A stretch of DNA of 64,000 nt, from positions 100,617 to 164,616 of the forward strand of contig JAJZTH010000002.1 of assembly GCA_021849075.1 (NCBI GenBank), given 5' to 3'. The notes beneath the pieces are model-generated. The model worked only from the letters and a program-made list of their open reading frames with translations. It did not search any database and was not told where the DNA came from. Origin of the DNA: Pseudomonadota bacterium (GTDB lineage Bacteria; Pseudomonadota; Alphaproteobacteria; Sphingomonadales; Sphingomonadaceae). Positions 41,919 to 50,518 of this stretch are shown here, piece after piece. Position 1 is the first letter of the stretch, and each line of letters opens with the position of its first letter. A program made the position numbers and the translations under genes.

Positions 41919-42407
41919 ATGGCAATGAGTGTTGGCTCTGGCGGCGGTGAAGAAAAGCCGTTGTCCGACATCAACACGACGCCGCTCGTCGACGTCATGT
42001 TGGTGCTGCTCATCATCTTTCTCATCGCGGTCCCGGTCGTCGTCCAGACGGTCGATCTGCAGCTTCCCAAGGTGGCGTTCGAGCCGACCACGACGAAGCC
42101 CGAAAATGTGTCCCTCTCGGTCACGACGGGTTCCGACGGCGCCTGTGCGGTGTTCTGGGGCATGACCCCGGTGAATTCGAGCGAACTGCTCGATCGCGCG
42201 GTCGCAAAGCTCGAAGCGGACATCAAGAAGGCTGGCGGCGTTGAAAATCTGACGCCCGAGGATTTGCCCGAAGTGCATATCCGCGGCGACATCAACACCC
42301 CCTATCGGTGCATCGGCGGCACCATCTATACGATGCAGCGCGCCGGCTTCCCGAAGGTGGGCTTCATCTCCGAACCGGAACCCGGTTCGAATCCGACCCG
42401 TCTCTGA
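41919..42407 (+). CDS. exbD: ExbD/TolR family biopolymer transporter, first copy
   Basis: A 162-residue ExbD with a single N-terminal membrane helix. NTTPLVDVMLVLLIIFLIAV includes the conserved channel aspartate, and the periplasmic part follows. Compared with the second copy it has about 20 extra residues, including a cysteine pair (GACAVFWG and YRCIGGT). Lies 125 bases after exbB in the same operon. Confidence 0.92.
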   Translation: MAMSVGSGGGEEKPLSDINTTPLVDVMLVLLIIFLIAVPVVVQTVDLQLPKVAFEPTTTKPENVSLSVTTGSDGACAVFWGMTPVNSSELLDRAVAKLEADIKKAGGVENLTPEDLPEVHIRGDINTPYRCIGGTIYTMQRAGFPKVGFISEPEPGSNPTRL

Positions 42408-42431
42408 CCGGTCGCTTAAGGAGAATTCGCC

Positions 42432-42854
42432 ATGGCTATGAGCATGGGTTCCGATGATGGTGAACCGATGATGGAAATGAACACGACGCCGTTGATCGAC
42501 GTCATGCTCGTTTTGCTCATCATGTTCATCATCACCATTCCGATCCAGACCCACGCGGTCAAGATCGACCTGCCGCAGAATGCGCCGCCCACGGACAGCG
42601 TGATCGACCCGGTCAAGAACAAGGTCGCGATTGACGGCGGTGGCGTCATCACCTGGAACGGTGCGCCGATCGACCTGCTGACCCTGCGTCAGTATCTGCA
42701 GCAATCGCTGCGTCTGCCCGTCGAACCGGAACTGCAGTTCCAGCCGAACGCGCAGACCCGCTATGTCGTCGTTGACGAAGTGCTGGCGGAGATCAAGCGT
42801 GCGGGCGTGACGAAGCTGGGCTTCGTCGGCAATGAACAATATGGCAATTTCTGA
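42432..42854 (+). CDS. exbD: ExbD/TolR family biopolymer transporter, second copy
   Basis: A 140-residue ExbD with the membrane helix NTTPLIDVMLVLLIMFIITI and its channel aspartate, then a periplasmic domain (RYVVVDEVLAEIKRAGVTKL). It starts 24 bases after the first exbD with a strong AAGGAG site. Two ExbD proteins behind one ExbB also occur in xanthomonads and other sphingomonads, where the second can be receptor-specific. An intrinsic terminator ends the operon. Confidence 0.93.
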   Translation: MAMSMGSDDGEPMMEMNTTPLIDVMLVLLIMFIITIPIQTHAVKIDLPQNAPPTDSVIDPVKNKVAIDGGGVITWNGAPIDLLTLRQYLQQSLRLPVEPELQFQPNAQTRYVVVDEVLAEIKRAGVTKLGFVGNEQYGNF

Positions 42855-42947
42855 TCGCTGAACCGGCTTCTTCCGTTCCGTTGCAAGACTTCCCGGTTTG
42901 TCGGGATGGTTGCCGGGCCGGTCGGTGACAGGAATGCAGAAACAGAC

Positions 42948-42975
42948 AAGGGTCGCCTTAGGGCGGCCCTTTTTT
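42948..42975 (+). terminator. Intrinsic terminator of the tonB operon
   Basis: AAGGGTCGCC (42948-42957) pairs with GGCGGCCCTT (42962-42971, one G-T pair), followed by a run of T to 42975. Confidence 0.9.
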
Positions 42976-43019
42976 GTTGCATGCGACACACCGGCATTTT
43001 TGGAAAAATAGTCCGGGAT

Positions 43020-43027
43020 TTAACCAT
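43020..43027 (+). promoter_or_regulatory. CtrA-type half site TTAACCAT before the PilZ gene
   Basis: TTAACCAT followed after TTG by CTTA, about 35 bases before the PilZ start. This resembles the CtrA half-site of alphaproteobacteria. It is a short motif and could be chance. Confidence 0.25.
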
Positions 43028-43060
43028 TTGCTTACGTCGCTGGGCGATGATCCGGTCATC

Positions 43061-43384
43061 ATGGCTGCGGAACGACAGACAGATTATGACCGGAAGGGTC
43101 GCGTAGCCGAGCGGCGCCATGTGCAGATCGCCGTTAAGGTTCGGCGTCCGGGCGAAACCTGGTTCAGCAGCCGCATCACCGATGTTTCCGTCAGCGGCTT
43201 TCGCCTGCAAAGCTTCATGAAGCTGACCATCGGCAATGATATCTGGATCATGCTGCCCGGCTTTGAAGGGCGCCGTGCGCGCGTCACCTGGACCCATGCG
43301 CATGAATCGGGCTGCGCCTTCGAACGGCCGCTCCATCCCGCGATCCTCGACCATGTCGTGCGGCTAAGTTTGCAGGCTGGCTAA
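43061..43384 (+). CDS. PilZ-domain protein, second copy
   Basis: A 107-residue single-domain PilZ protein. DRKGRVAERRHVQIAV holds the RxxxR motif and ITDVSVSGFRLQSF holds D-x-S-x-x-G (41-46), so it should bind cyclic di-GMP. ATG 43061 gives a compact domain; upstream in-frame sequence is not domain-like. It has no fused output domain, so it would act by binding a partner. A TTAACCAT sequence lies just upstream. Confidence 0.83.
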   Translation: MAAERQTDYDRKGRVAERRHVQIAVKVRRPGETWFSSRITDVSVSGFRLQSFMKLTIGNDIWIMLPGFEGRRARVTWTHAHESGCAFERPLHPAILDHVVRLSLQAG

Positions 43385-43467
43385 CCCGATTTATCGGATT
43401 GCCTATGCAAGGCGCGCCATAGGCCGACCCTGTAACAGGGTAGCTGTGCAATCATCCCCCGGAACAG

Positions 43468-45258
43468 TCAGACGGCGGGGGCATCCTGAAACTGAAGGCT
43501 GGCAAGACGGGCATAGAGACCGCCTTGCGCCACCAGAGCGGCATGATCGCCCTGCTCCACGATCCGGCCGTCATCCATCACGATGATCCGGTCGGCGGCG
43601 CGCACGGTCGCCAGACGATGGGCGATGACGATCGTCGTCCGCCCCCGCATCAACGTGGCGAGCGCATCCTGCACCAACCGTTCCGATTCCGCGTCCAGTG
43701 CGGAGGTCGCTTCATCGAGCAGCAGGATCGGGGCGTCGCGGAGCAAAGCGCGGGCGATCGACAGGCGCTGACGCTGCCCGCCAGACAGGCGCGCGCCACC
43801 TTCACCCAGGAAAGTGTCCAGCCCCTGTGGCAAAGCGCGCAGGAAGCTTTCTGCATTGGCGGCGCGGGCCGCCTGCCAGATTTGGTCGTCGCTGGCGTCC
43901 CACAAGCCATAGCGCAGATTGTCGCGGGCCGAGGCGGCAAAGATCACGCTGTCCTGCGGCACCATGGCGATCATCGCGCGCAGGGCGGCCGGATCCGCAT
44001 CGGGCAAGGCTACGCCGTTGATCGTGATGCGGCCGGAATCAGGATCATAGAAACGCAGCGCCAGCTGGATCAGCGTCGATTTGCCCGCGCCCGAAGGGCC
44101 GACCACCGCCACCGTTTCCCCCGGCGCGGCATCGATCGACACGCCATGCAGAGCGGCCTGATCGGGACGGGTGGGATAATGGAAATGGACGGCGTCAAAA
44201 CATAGGCGCGCGCCTCTGTCCGTCGCTGGGATCGGCTGTGGTTGGGCCGGAGCTTGAATGTCCGGTACGGCGGTCATCAATTCTTCCAGCCGGCTGGCTG
44301 CGCCCGCGCCGCGCAACAAGTCACCCCAGCTTTCGGACAGCGATCCGAAAGCGCCGGCCACCAGGCCGCCGGTCAGCACGAAAGCGGCGATGCTGCCGCC
44401 CGACAGCCGCCCGGCCGCAACGTCGAGCGCGCCTTGCCACATGACGGCGGTGATCGATCCGAACACCAGCCCGATGACCACCGCGGTCATGATCGCCCGC
44501 AGGCCGATGCGCTTGCGCGCGGTGGCGAAGCCCGCTTCTACCGTGGCGTCGAAGCGGGCGGCTTCGCGCGTCTGTTGCCCGAAAGCCTGAACGATCTTCA
44601 TCGCGCCCAGCACTTCGCTCGTCACGCTGCCGACATCGGCCAGTCGGTCCTGACTGGCGCGGGACAGGCCACGCACCCGACGGCCAAGGCCGATCAGCAC
44701 CAGCAGGATCAGCGGAATGCCCAGCAGCAACAGCGCCGCCAGCTTGGGCGCGAGGACGAAAAGATAGATGAGGCCGCCAATCCCGGTAACAAGATTGCGC
44801 AACGCGACTGATACGGTCGATCCGACCACCTGTTCGACGATGGCCGTGTCGGCCGTCATGCGCGACGCGATTTCGGACGGGCGGTTCTCCTCGAAGAAAC
44901 GAGGCGCCTGTCGCAACAAATTGGCCTGGGTCGCGCTGCGAATGTCGGCGACCACGCGCTCGCCCAGCCAGGACACGAAATAGAATCGCAGGGCCGATGC
45001 GATTGCCAGCACGACGACGATCAGCAGCAGATATTCGAACCAGCGGCTGATGTCCCCGCCGCCCATGAAGCCCCGGTCGATCACCAGCCGGAAGCCGCTG
45101 GGAATGCCCAGCGTTGCGGCTGATGAAACGATCAGCGCCAGCAATGCGCCGGCGATGCGGCCGGGATAGCGGCGCGCGGCGCGCCACAGCATCGACAGGC
45201 TGCCTAGGGCGGGCCGCCTGGATGCAGGCGGCGGCGAAGCGGGGGCGATATCCTCCAT
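43468..45258 (-). CDS. ABC exporter, MsbA-like fused permease and ATPase
   Basis: A 596-residue half-transporter that would work as a homodimer in the inner membrane. Residues about 35-310 hold six helices; the ATPase follows with Walker A GPSGAGKST, Q-loop MVPQDSVIF, signature LSGGQRQRL, Walker B ILLLDEATSALD and the H-loop IVIAHRLATV. It is the MsbA/lipid-A and multidrug exporter type, but the substrate cannot be read from sequence. It follows the methyltransferase-anti-sigma fusion gene by 43 bases on the same strand, so the two are probably co-transcribed. Confidence 0.9.
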   Translation of the reverse strand: MEDIAPASPPPASRRPALGSLSMLWRAARRYPGRIAGALLALIVSSAATLGIPSGFRLVIDRGFMGGGDISRWFEYLLLIVVVLAIASALRFYFVSWLGERVVADIRSATQANLLRQAPRFFEENRPSEIASRMTADTAIVEQVVGSTVSVALRNLVTGIGGLIYLFVLAPKLAALLLLGIPLILLVLIGLGRRVRGLSRASQDRLADVGSVTSEVLGAMKIVQAFGQQTREAARFDATVEAGFATARKRIGLRAIMTAVVIGLVFGSITAVMWQGALDVAAGRLSGGSIAAFVLTGGLVAGAFGSLSESWGDLLRGAGAASRLEELMTAVPDIQAPAQPQPIPATDRGARLCFDAVHFHYPTRPDQAALHGVSIDAAPGETVAVVGPSGAGKSTLIQLALRFYDPDSGRITINGVALPDADPAALRAMIAMVPQDSVIFAASARDNLRYGLWDASDDQIWQAARAANAESFLRALPQGLDTFLGEGGARLSGGQRQRLSIARALLRDAPILLLDEATSALDAESERLVQDALATLMRGRTTIVIAHRLATVRAADRIIVMDDGRIVEQGDHAALVAQGGLYARLASLQFQDAPAV

Positions 45259-45301
45259 GGCCGGCGCTTAGCAGCCCGCCAACGCCGCCTCAATGGGACA
45301 T

Positions 45302-46594
45302 TCAGCCCGCGGGCGCGATGCTGCCCGCCAATTCCATGATCCGGCGCGGCGCCGCCTGCCCGGTCAGCGCATAGGCCATGTCGCCCGCCTCCCAATAGGC
45401 GCTGACGTCGCCGGCCCGTTCGGCCAGCAGCGGTTTGCCCTCCGCCGGCGTTTCTGCGCGGTCGGCGAAGAAGGACAGATGCTCGCCCCGCCCGGTCTCC
45501 AGCGACATGGCGATGGCCGGGCTGTCGGGCGTGGGGAAAAGCTGAACGTCGGTAACGCGCCAGTCGGCGGGCATGTGGGGCAGGACGATGCCGGTCGCGC
45601 GCTCGATCTCTTGCGGGTTGAGCGTGGCGCTTTCCACCTGAGAGGCCATGGCCTGCCGCAACAGGCCGGCCCGGCGGGACGCGGCGGCTTCATCCAGAAA
45701 GCTGCTGGCCTGCGCCGCCTGCGGAAATTCGCCCAGTTCGCCGCGTGCTATCCAACCCGTGGCGATCAGCGCGGCGATGGCGGCGGCGCGACCCATATGG
45801 CGCAGGGTGCGGCCGGCTTCATTATCGTTGGCGACAGGCATGCTGGTGTCGCGGCGTCGACCGAGCAGCGTGCCCTTGGTGCCATCCTTCATCAGGCGAA
45901 AGTCGATATGCGGCCAGCGCTGTCGCCAGCGGCGGGCCACCAGTCGTTCCCCGGGGCGGGCGGCGTCGTCCAGCAACACCACGCCGTTGGGAGAGAGGCG
46001 CGCGAACAGGCTGTCGGCCGCGCCGCGCACCAGCGGATGCACGCTCCAGGGCGGGCCGTCGATGATGATGAGGTCGATCTGATCAGGCAGCCGATCGATC
46101 GCATACCAGCGACCGGGCCAGTCGGCGCTTTCGTATGTCAGCGGGGCGTGGCGGATATCGACATCGAGCGCATGGTCGGCCAGCCACTGGCGCGTCGCGT
46201 CGACAAAGCCGCCATGCTGATCGAAACTGTGCAGCCGGCCGCCGCCATGAAGCTGCAGCGCCCGCGCCGCGATCAGGGAGGATGCGCCAGCGCCCAGTTC
46301 CACGACATGGGCAGGGCGCAGCCGGGCGATTTCCCGGACGATATGGCGCAGAAAGCCGACATCGGCCTTCCAGCTGCCCAGATGGGGCAGGGCGTCATGC
46401 GCCAGCCCCAGCTCGTCGAGCAGCGCGCGCTTGTCCGCCGGTCGCCCGCCCGACAGGCTGGCGAGCAGCCAGGGCCAGCCGATTGCGCCGAAACCGATGC
46501 GCCAGGCCATGTCCGACAGGCGACGGGGCAGATCATCCGGCTGCGCCCGCGTCTCGCTCAAGGGAAGAAGCCCGGTCAATTCGCGCGATGTCAC
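45302..46594 (-). CDS. Class I methyltransferase fused through a membrane helix to an anti-sigma-like domain
   Basis: A 430-residue protein with three parts. Residues about 60-248 form a Rossmann-fold SAM methyltransferase: motif I VVELGAGASSLIAA (97-110), LHSFDQHGGF (121-130), and LIIIDGPPWSVHP (175-187). A linker (MPVANDNEA, 252-260) leads to a membrane helix (about 267-283). The rest (291-430) resembles the periplasmic half of transmembrane anti-sigma factors: FLDEAAASRRAGLLRQAMAS, LPHMPADWRVTDVQLFP and SAYWEAGDMAYALTG. The zinc-binding or cytoplasmic anti-sigma domain normally in front of such a helix is missing; the methyltransferase is in its place. No sigma factor gene is adjacent. The C-terminal call is by pattern, not by search. 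Confidence 0.75.
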   Translation of the reverse strand: MTSRELTGLLPLSETRAQPDDLPRRLSDMAWRIGFGAIGWPWLLASLSGGRPADKRALLDELGLAHDALPHLGSWKADVGFLRHIVREIARLRPAHVVELGAGASSLIAARALQLHGGGRLHSFDQHGGFVDATRQWLADHALDVDIRHAPLTYESADWPGRWYAIDRLPDQIDLIIIDGPPWSVHPLVRGAADSLFARLSPNGVVLLDDAARPGERLVARRWRQRWPHIDFRLMKDGTKGTLLGRRRDTSMPVANDNEAGRTLRHMGRAAAIAALIATGWIARGELGEFPQAAQASSFLDEAAASRRAGLLRQAMASQVESATLNPQEIERATGIVLPHMPADWRVTDVQLFPTPDSPAIAMSLETGRGEHLSFFADRAETPAEGKPLLAERAGDVSAYWEAGDMAYALTGQAAPRRIMELAGSIAPAG

Positions 46595-46763
46595 AGGAAA
46601 ACAAGCTCCTTCATGAGAAAGGCGGCCTTATGCCGGGCAGGGTGTGACAGGCATATGACGGCCCGGTCGATCCTCATATAGCTAACGCCGGGAACGCCGA
46701 TCTTCCGTATAATGTCCATGATCATCGCCCAGCGCCTGATCACACAGGAGCCGGTCACGGCGT

Positions 46764-47168
46764 TCAATAGCCCAGCGTCAGGCCGACCGCATAATATTTG
46801 GGACCGACATTGGCCTTGGCGCGCAGCTTGGGAATGATCGGCATGGCCAGCGTGGCATAGGGCCGTGTATTGTCGCCGCTGAAGCGCACGCCCGCGCCGA
46901 TCGTGGCGGATAGCGGGATATGATAGGCGGCCTCGACCCGGCCATAGAGTTTCGTGTCGCCATCGCGCAGATAGACGCCCCCGCCCGGCGTCAGGCTGAA
47001 GCCTGCCATGTCGAGCGCATAGCCAGCGCCGATTTCTGTGCCCCAATGGCCGTCCGCCCGGCCGTAATTGATTTCCCCGCCTAATCCTTCGGCATAAGCG
47101 GTGGCGGGCGCGATCGCGGACAGGGCGGCGATTGCAAGGGCGGCGAGGGGGAGGCGCGACTTTATCAT
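46764..47168 (-). CDS. Small exported beta-rich (outer-membrane-like) protein
   Basis: A 134-residue protein with a signal peptide (MIKSRLPLAALAIAALSAIA, ending AYA). The rest is alternating glycine-rich short strands (GGEINYGRADGHWGTEIG, LTPGGGVYLRDGD, YHIPLSATIGAGVRF, PYATLAMPII) and ends in an aromatic-type GLTLGY terminus, the style of a small outer-membrane beta barrel. I do not know a function. A 168-base gap without a gene separates it from the fusion gene. Confidence 0.65.
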   Translation of the reverse strand: MIKSRLPLAALAIAALSAIAPATAYAEGLGGEINYGRADGHWGTEIGAGYALDMAGFSLTPGGGVYLRDGDTKLYGRVEAAYHIPLSATIGAGVRFSGDNTRPYATLAMPIIPKLRAKANVGPKYYAVGLTLGY

Positions 47169-47275
47169 AATAAGAGCGGCTAGGCGCGGCGTCCAAAGCC
47201 GACAAGGGGAGCAGGGATAAGGCGAGTCGCTGGTGCGGCAGGGCGCGGCCAGCGCCCGCCCTTCACACTCGTAAC

Positions 47276-47887
47276 TTATGACTGCCGCCCGATCCCCTTT
47301 TCCACTAGCGCATTGGCGATGGCGGCAATCTCTTCGGCCGGGCGGCTGTCATCCCACACGCCATAGCGCAGCCCCAGAAAGACGTTCATCCCCATGATCG
47401 CCCAGGCATGCACCTCCTCCACATCCGGGCGCACATCGCCTTTCTCGGCGGCCTTGGTCAGGCGCGCAGCCATGCGGCTGGCGGTATTTTCATAATGGGC
47501 GCGATAGGCGGCCTGATCGACGAACTCCGCCTCGTCGATGATGCGGTAGATTTCCTTGTGGGTGCGCGCAAACTCCAGAAAGCTCAGCAGGCCGAGCCGT
47601 TCGGCGTCGATGCCGTCGCGCGCCTGCGCGATGCGGGGGGATACATAGTCGCGCACCTGGCCCGACATGTCGTTCACCAGCGCGCGGAAAATATCGTCCT
47701 TGCTGTCGAAATAGGTGTAGAAACTGCCCAGCGCGCAGCCCGCCCGGCGGGTGATGCCGCTGATCGATCCTTCATGAAATCCCTTTTCGCCAAATTCCTC
47801 CGCGGCCGCTGACAGCAGGGCGCGGCGGGTGCGTTCACCCCGTGCGGTGCGCGGAGTCTTGTCCTCCCGTGCGGCCTCTTCGCTCAT
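47276..47887 (-). CDS. TetR-family regulator divergent from the TonB receptor
   Basis: A 203-residue TetR regulator. The N-terminal helix-turn-helix is ALLSAAAEEFGEKGFHEGSI and CALGSFYTYFDSKDDIFRAL; the C-terminal part is the ligand and dimer domain. The ATG at 47887 has GAGAGGATT upstream; the upstream GTG-type start would add 14 atypical residues. It is divergent from the TonB-dependent receptor at 48049, and the AGTTGAA-N6-TTCAACT palindrome between them is its likely operator. The ligand is unknown. Confidence 0.87.
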   Translation of the reverse strand: MSEEAAREDKTPRTARGERTRRALLSAAAEEFGEKGFHEGSISGITRRAGCALGSFYTYFDSKDDIFRALVNDMSGQVRDYVSPRIAQARDGIDAERLGLLSFLEFARTHKEIYRIIDEAEFVDQAAYRAHYENTASRMAARLTKAAEKGDVRPDVEEVHAWAIMGMNVFLGLRYGVWDDSRPAEEIAAIANALVEKGIGRQS

Positions 47888-47955
47888 CAATCCTCTCAAA
47901 ATCCTGTTGTCTTTTTGCCGCAGCGCCACGCTCTCGTCCCCCGCCTCTTATTTCA

Positions 47956-47975
47956 AGTTGAAAGCTGGTTCAACT
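47956..47975. promoter_or_regulatory. Candidate TetR operator AGTTGAA-N6-TTCAACT
   Basis: A 7-bp perfect inverted repeat with a 6-base spacer, 69 bases upstream of the TetR start and 74 before the receptor start. Position and symmetry fit an operator that controls both genes. Confidence 0.6.
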
Positions 47976-48048
47976 TTCATTATCGAATCAGGCAACGCAG
48001 GCGATCCGGCAAACCGGGCGCCGCCAATTTCAGGAGAGGACTGACCCG

Positions 48049-50412
48049 ATGAAGGCTCATCAGACCATTCGTGCCCTTGCCCTCGCGTCCGCCGCTTGGG
48101 GCGGCCTGGCGACGCTGCCCGCATGGGCGCAGGACAGCGCGCCGCAGGCATCCGCCGCCGATGACGACAGCGCGGCGATCGTCGTCACCGCCCGCCGGCG
48201 CGAGGAAACTCTGGTCAGCGTGCCGATCGCGGTCAGCGCTTTCTCCGGCGAAGCGCTGGAACGGGGTGGGGCGATCGACATCAGCGACCTTGCCAACGTC
48301 ACCCCCAACACCACGCTGGAGGCGTCGCGCGGCACCAATTCGACGCTGACCGCCTTCATCCGCGGCGTGGGCCAGCAGGACCCGGTGTCGGGCTTCGAAC
48401 AGGGCGTGGGCATCTATCTGGACGATGTCTATCTCAACCGGCCGCAGGGCGCGCTGCTTGATATCTATGACGTGGAGCGGATCGAAGTGCTGCGTGGGCC
48501 GCAGGGGACGCTCTATGGCCGCAACACCATCGGCGGCGCGGTCAAATATGTGACGCGGATGCTGCCGCAGGATTTCTCGCTCAAGCTCAAGGGCACGTTC
48601 GGCAGCTATGATCAGGCCGACGGCATCATCAGCGCATCCGCCCCGATCGGCGATCTGGTGCGCGTGGGCGGTGCGGTGGCGCGGTTGTCGCGCGGCGGCT
48701 TCGGCAAGAATCTGACCACCGGCGAGGATAATTATAACAAGGATATCTGGGCCGGGCGCGCCACATTCGAAATGGGCGGCTATGGGGAACCGGTGCTGGT
48801 GCGGATTACCGGCGATTACACCAAGGACAAGAGCAACCCGCGCGGCGGCCATCGCCTGATCCCTGGTCAGGCATCGGGCGCGCCGGTACTGAACAATGTG
48901 TTCGACACGCGCGGCGGCCTGGTCGATCCCCGGCAGGAGGTGAAATCCTATGGCCTGTCGATGAATGTTTCAGCGGAATTGAACGACATGTTCACGCTGA
49001 AATCGATCAGCGCCTGGCGCAAGGATGACAGCGCATCGCCGATTGATTTCGATGCGCTGCCCGCCGTGGACGTCGATGTGCCGGCCTTTTATCGCAACGA
49101 ACAACTGAGCCAGGAAGTGCAGTTGCAGGTCGATGCCGGGCCGCTGAAGGGCATGATCGGCTTCTATTATCTGGATGCGCGCGCCGATACGCAGTTCGAT
49201 ACGCGCATCTTCACTACGCTGGCGGGGTTGACCGCCTTCACGCAGGCGAACGTCGATACCGAAACCTATGCGATTTTCGGCGACTTCACCTATGATTTCA
49301 GCCCACAGTTCAGCGTATCGGCCGGCGGCCGCTATACTTGGGACGAGCGGCATGCCGAGATTTTGCGGCAGAGCTATCTGGGCGGCGGATCGCCGGTGTT
49401 CGACGGCGCAGGCATCCCCTTTGGCGCACCCAGCACCAATTTCCGCGGGTCGGCCCAATATAAGAAATTCACGCCGCGCTTCTCGGTCAGTTACAAGCCG
49501 ACGCAGGACCACAATATCTACGCCAGCTATTCCAAGGGGTTCAAGGGCGGCGGCTTCGACCCGCGCGGCGTTGGCACCAATGCGCCGGACCTGAATGGCG
49601 ACGGCATCCGGCAGGACAGCGAAGTCGCTTCCTTCCTCAGCTTCCGTCCCGAACAGGTCGACAGCTATGAGGTCGGCTATAAGGGCAATTTGATGGACGG
49701 CGCGCTCTATGTCGCGATCGCCGGCTTCTATGCCGATTATAAGGATGTGCAGATTCCCGGCTCCGTCGCCTGCACCGTCAGCGTGGGTGGGGTGGCGACG
49801 CCATCCTTCTGCGGCGTCGTGTCGAACGCGGGCAAGGCGCGGTTCAAGGGGCTGGAATTTGAAAGCAATGCGCGGCTGGGTCGCGATATGCTGGCGGGCG
49901 GCGACCGGCTGAACCTTCAGACCGCAATCGGCTATATCGATGCGGAATATCGCGAATATATCGCCAATATCGCCAGCGTGCCGACCGATGTGGCGCAATA
50001 TCGCCGGGTGCAGAATACGCCCAAATGGACAGCCAGCGGCACGCTCAGCTACACGGTTCCGGTGGGCGATGGCAGCCTTTATGCCGGCAGCACCCTGTCC
50101 TGGCGGTCGAAGACCTATCAGTTCGAGATTCCCAACCCCTATATCGACCAGAAAGGCTATGCCCTGTGGGACGCCAGCCTGGTCTATACCGCGCCCGACG
50201 ATCGCTGGACTATCGGCGTCCACGGCAAAAATCTGCTCGACAAGGAATATAAGACGTCGGGCTATACCTTCGTCGCCGCTAATCCAGTGACGGGCGCCAT
50301 CATCAACAATGCGGCCGGCTATCCCACGCCCTCGCTGGGACGGGAAGGCACGTTGACCGCCTTTTACGGCAATCCCCGGCAGGTGTTTGTGACGGGTTCG
50401 GTGAAATTCTGA
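48049..50412 (+). CDS. TonB-dependent outer-membrane receptor
   Basis: A 787-residue receptor. Signal peptide to about residue 25 (ending PAWAQ), then a TonB-box-like IVVTARRREETLVSVPIAV, a plug domain (about 60-170, with LLDIYDVERIEVLRGPQGTL and YGRNTIGGAVKYVT) and a 22-strand barrel ending GNPRQVFVTGSVKF, with a terminal aromatic. It imports a substrate across the outer membrane using TonB. The plug type is common in sphingomonads for plant or aromatic compounds, but the substrate is unknown. The MFS transporter gene 106 bases downstream may move the same compound across the inner membrane. Confidence 0.92.
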   Translation: MKAHQTIRALALASAAWGGLATLPAWAQDSAPQASAADDDSAAIVVTARRREETLVSVPIAVSAFSGEALERGGAIDISDLANVTPNTTLEASRGTNSTLTAFIRGVGQQDPVSGFEQGVGIYLDDVYLNRPQGALLDIYDVERIEVLRGPQGTLYGRNTIGGAVKYVTRMLPQDFSLKLKGTFGSYDQADGIISASAPIGDLVRVGGAVARLSRGGFGKNLTTGEDNYNKDIWAGRATFEMGGYGEPVLVRITGDYTKDKSNPRGGHRLIPGQASGAPVLNNVFDTRGGLVDPRQEVKSYGLSMNVSAELNDMFTLKSISAWRKDDSASPIDFDALPAVDVDVPAFYRNEQLSQEVQLQVDAGPLKGMIGFYYLDARADTQFDTRIFTTLAGLTAFTQANVDTETYAIFGDFTYDFSPQFSVSAGGRYTWDERHAEILRQSYLGGGSPVFDGAGIPFGAPSTNFRGSAQYKKFTPRFSVSYKPTQDHNIYASYSKGFKGGGFDPRGVGTNAPDLNGDGIRQDSEVASFLSFRPEQVDSYEVGYKGNLMDGALYVAIAGFYADYKDVQIPGSVACTVSVGGVATPSFCGVVSNAGKARFKGLEFESNARLGRDMLAGGDRLNLQTAIGYIDAEYREYIANIASVPTDVAQYRRVQNTPKWTASGTLSYTVPVGDGSLYAGSTLSWRSKTYQFEIPNPYIDQKGYALWDASLVYTAPDDRWTIGVHGKNLLDKEYKTSGYTFVAANPVTGAIINNAAGYPTPSLGREGTLTAFYGNPRQVFVTGSVKF

Positions 50413-50422
50413 TTTTCAACCT

Positions 50423-50493
50423 CGTCATTGCGAGCGGAGCGAAGCAATCCATATGGCGCGCTCATGGATTGCTTCGCTCCGCTCGCAATGACG
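50423..50493. repeat. Dispersed inverted repeat, CGTCATTGCGAGCG family, copy 2
   Basis: A perfect 30-bp stem (50423-50452 with 50464-50493) with an 11-nt centre, between the receptor and the MFS gene. The same sequence family is at 22969-23039. Confidence 0.88.
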
Positions 50494-50518
50494 CAGGAAA
50501 TCAGTTTAGGACGCAGGC

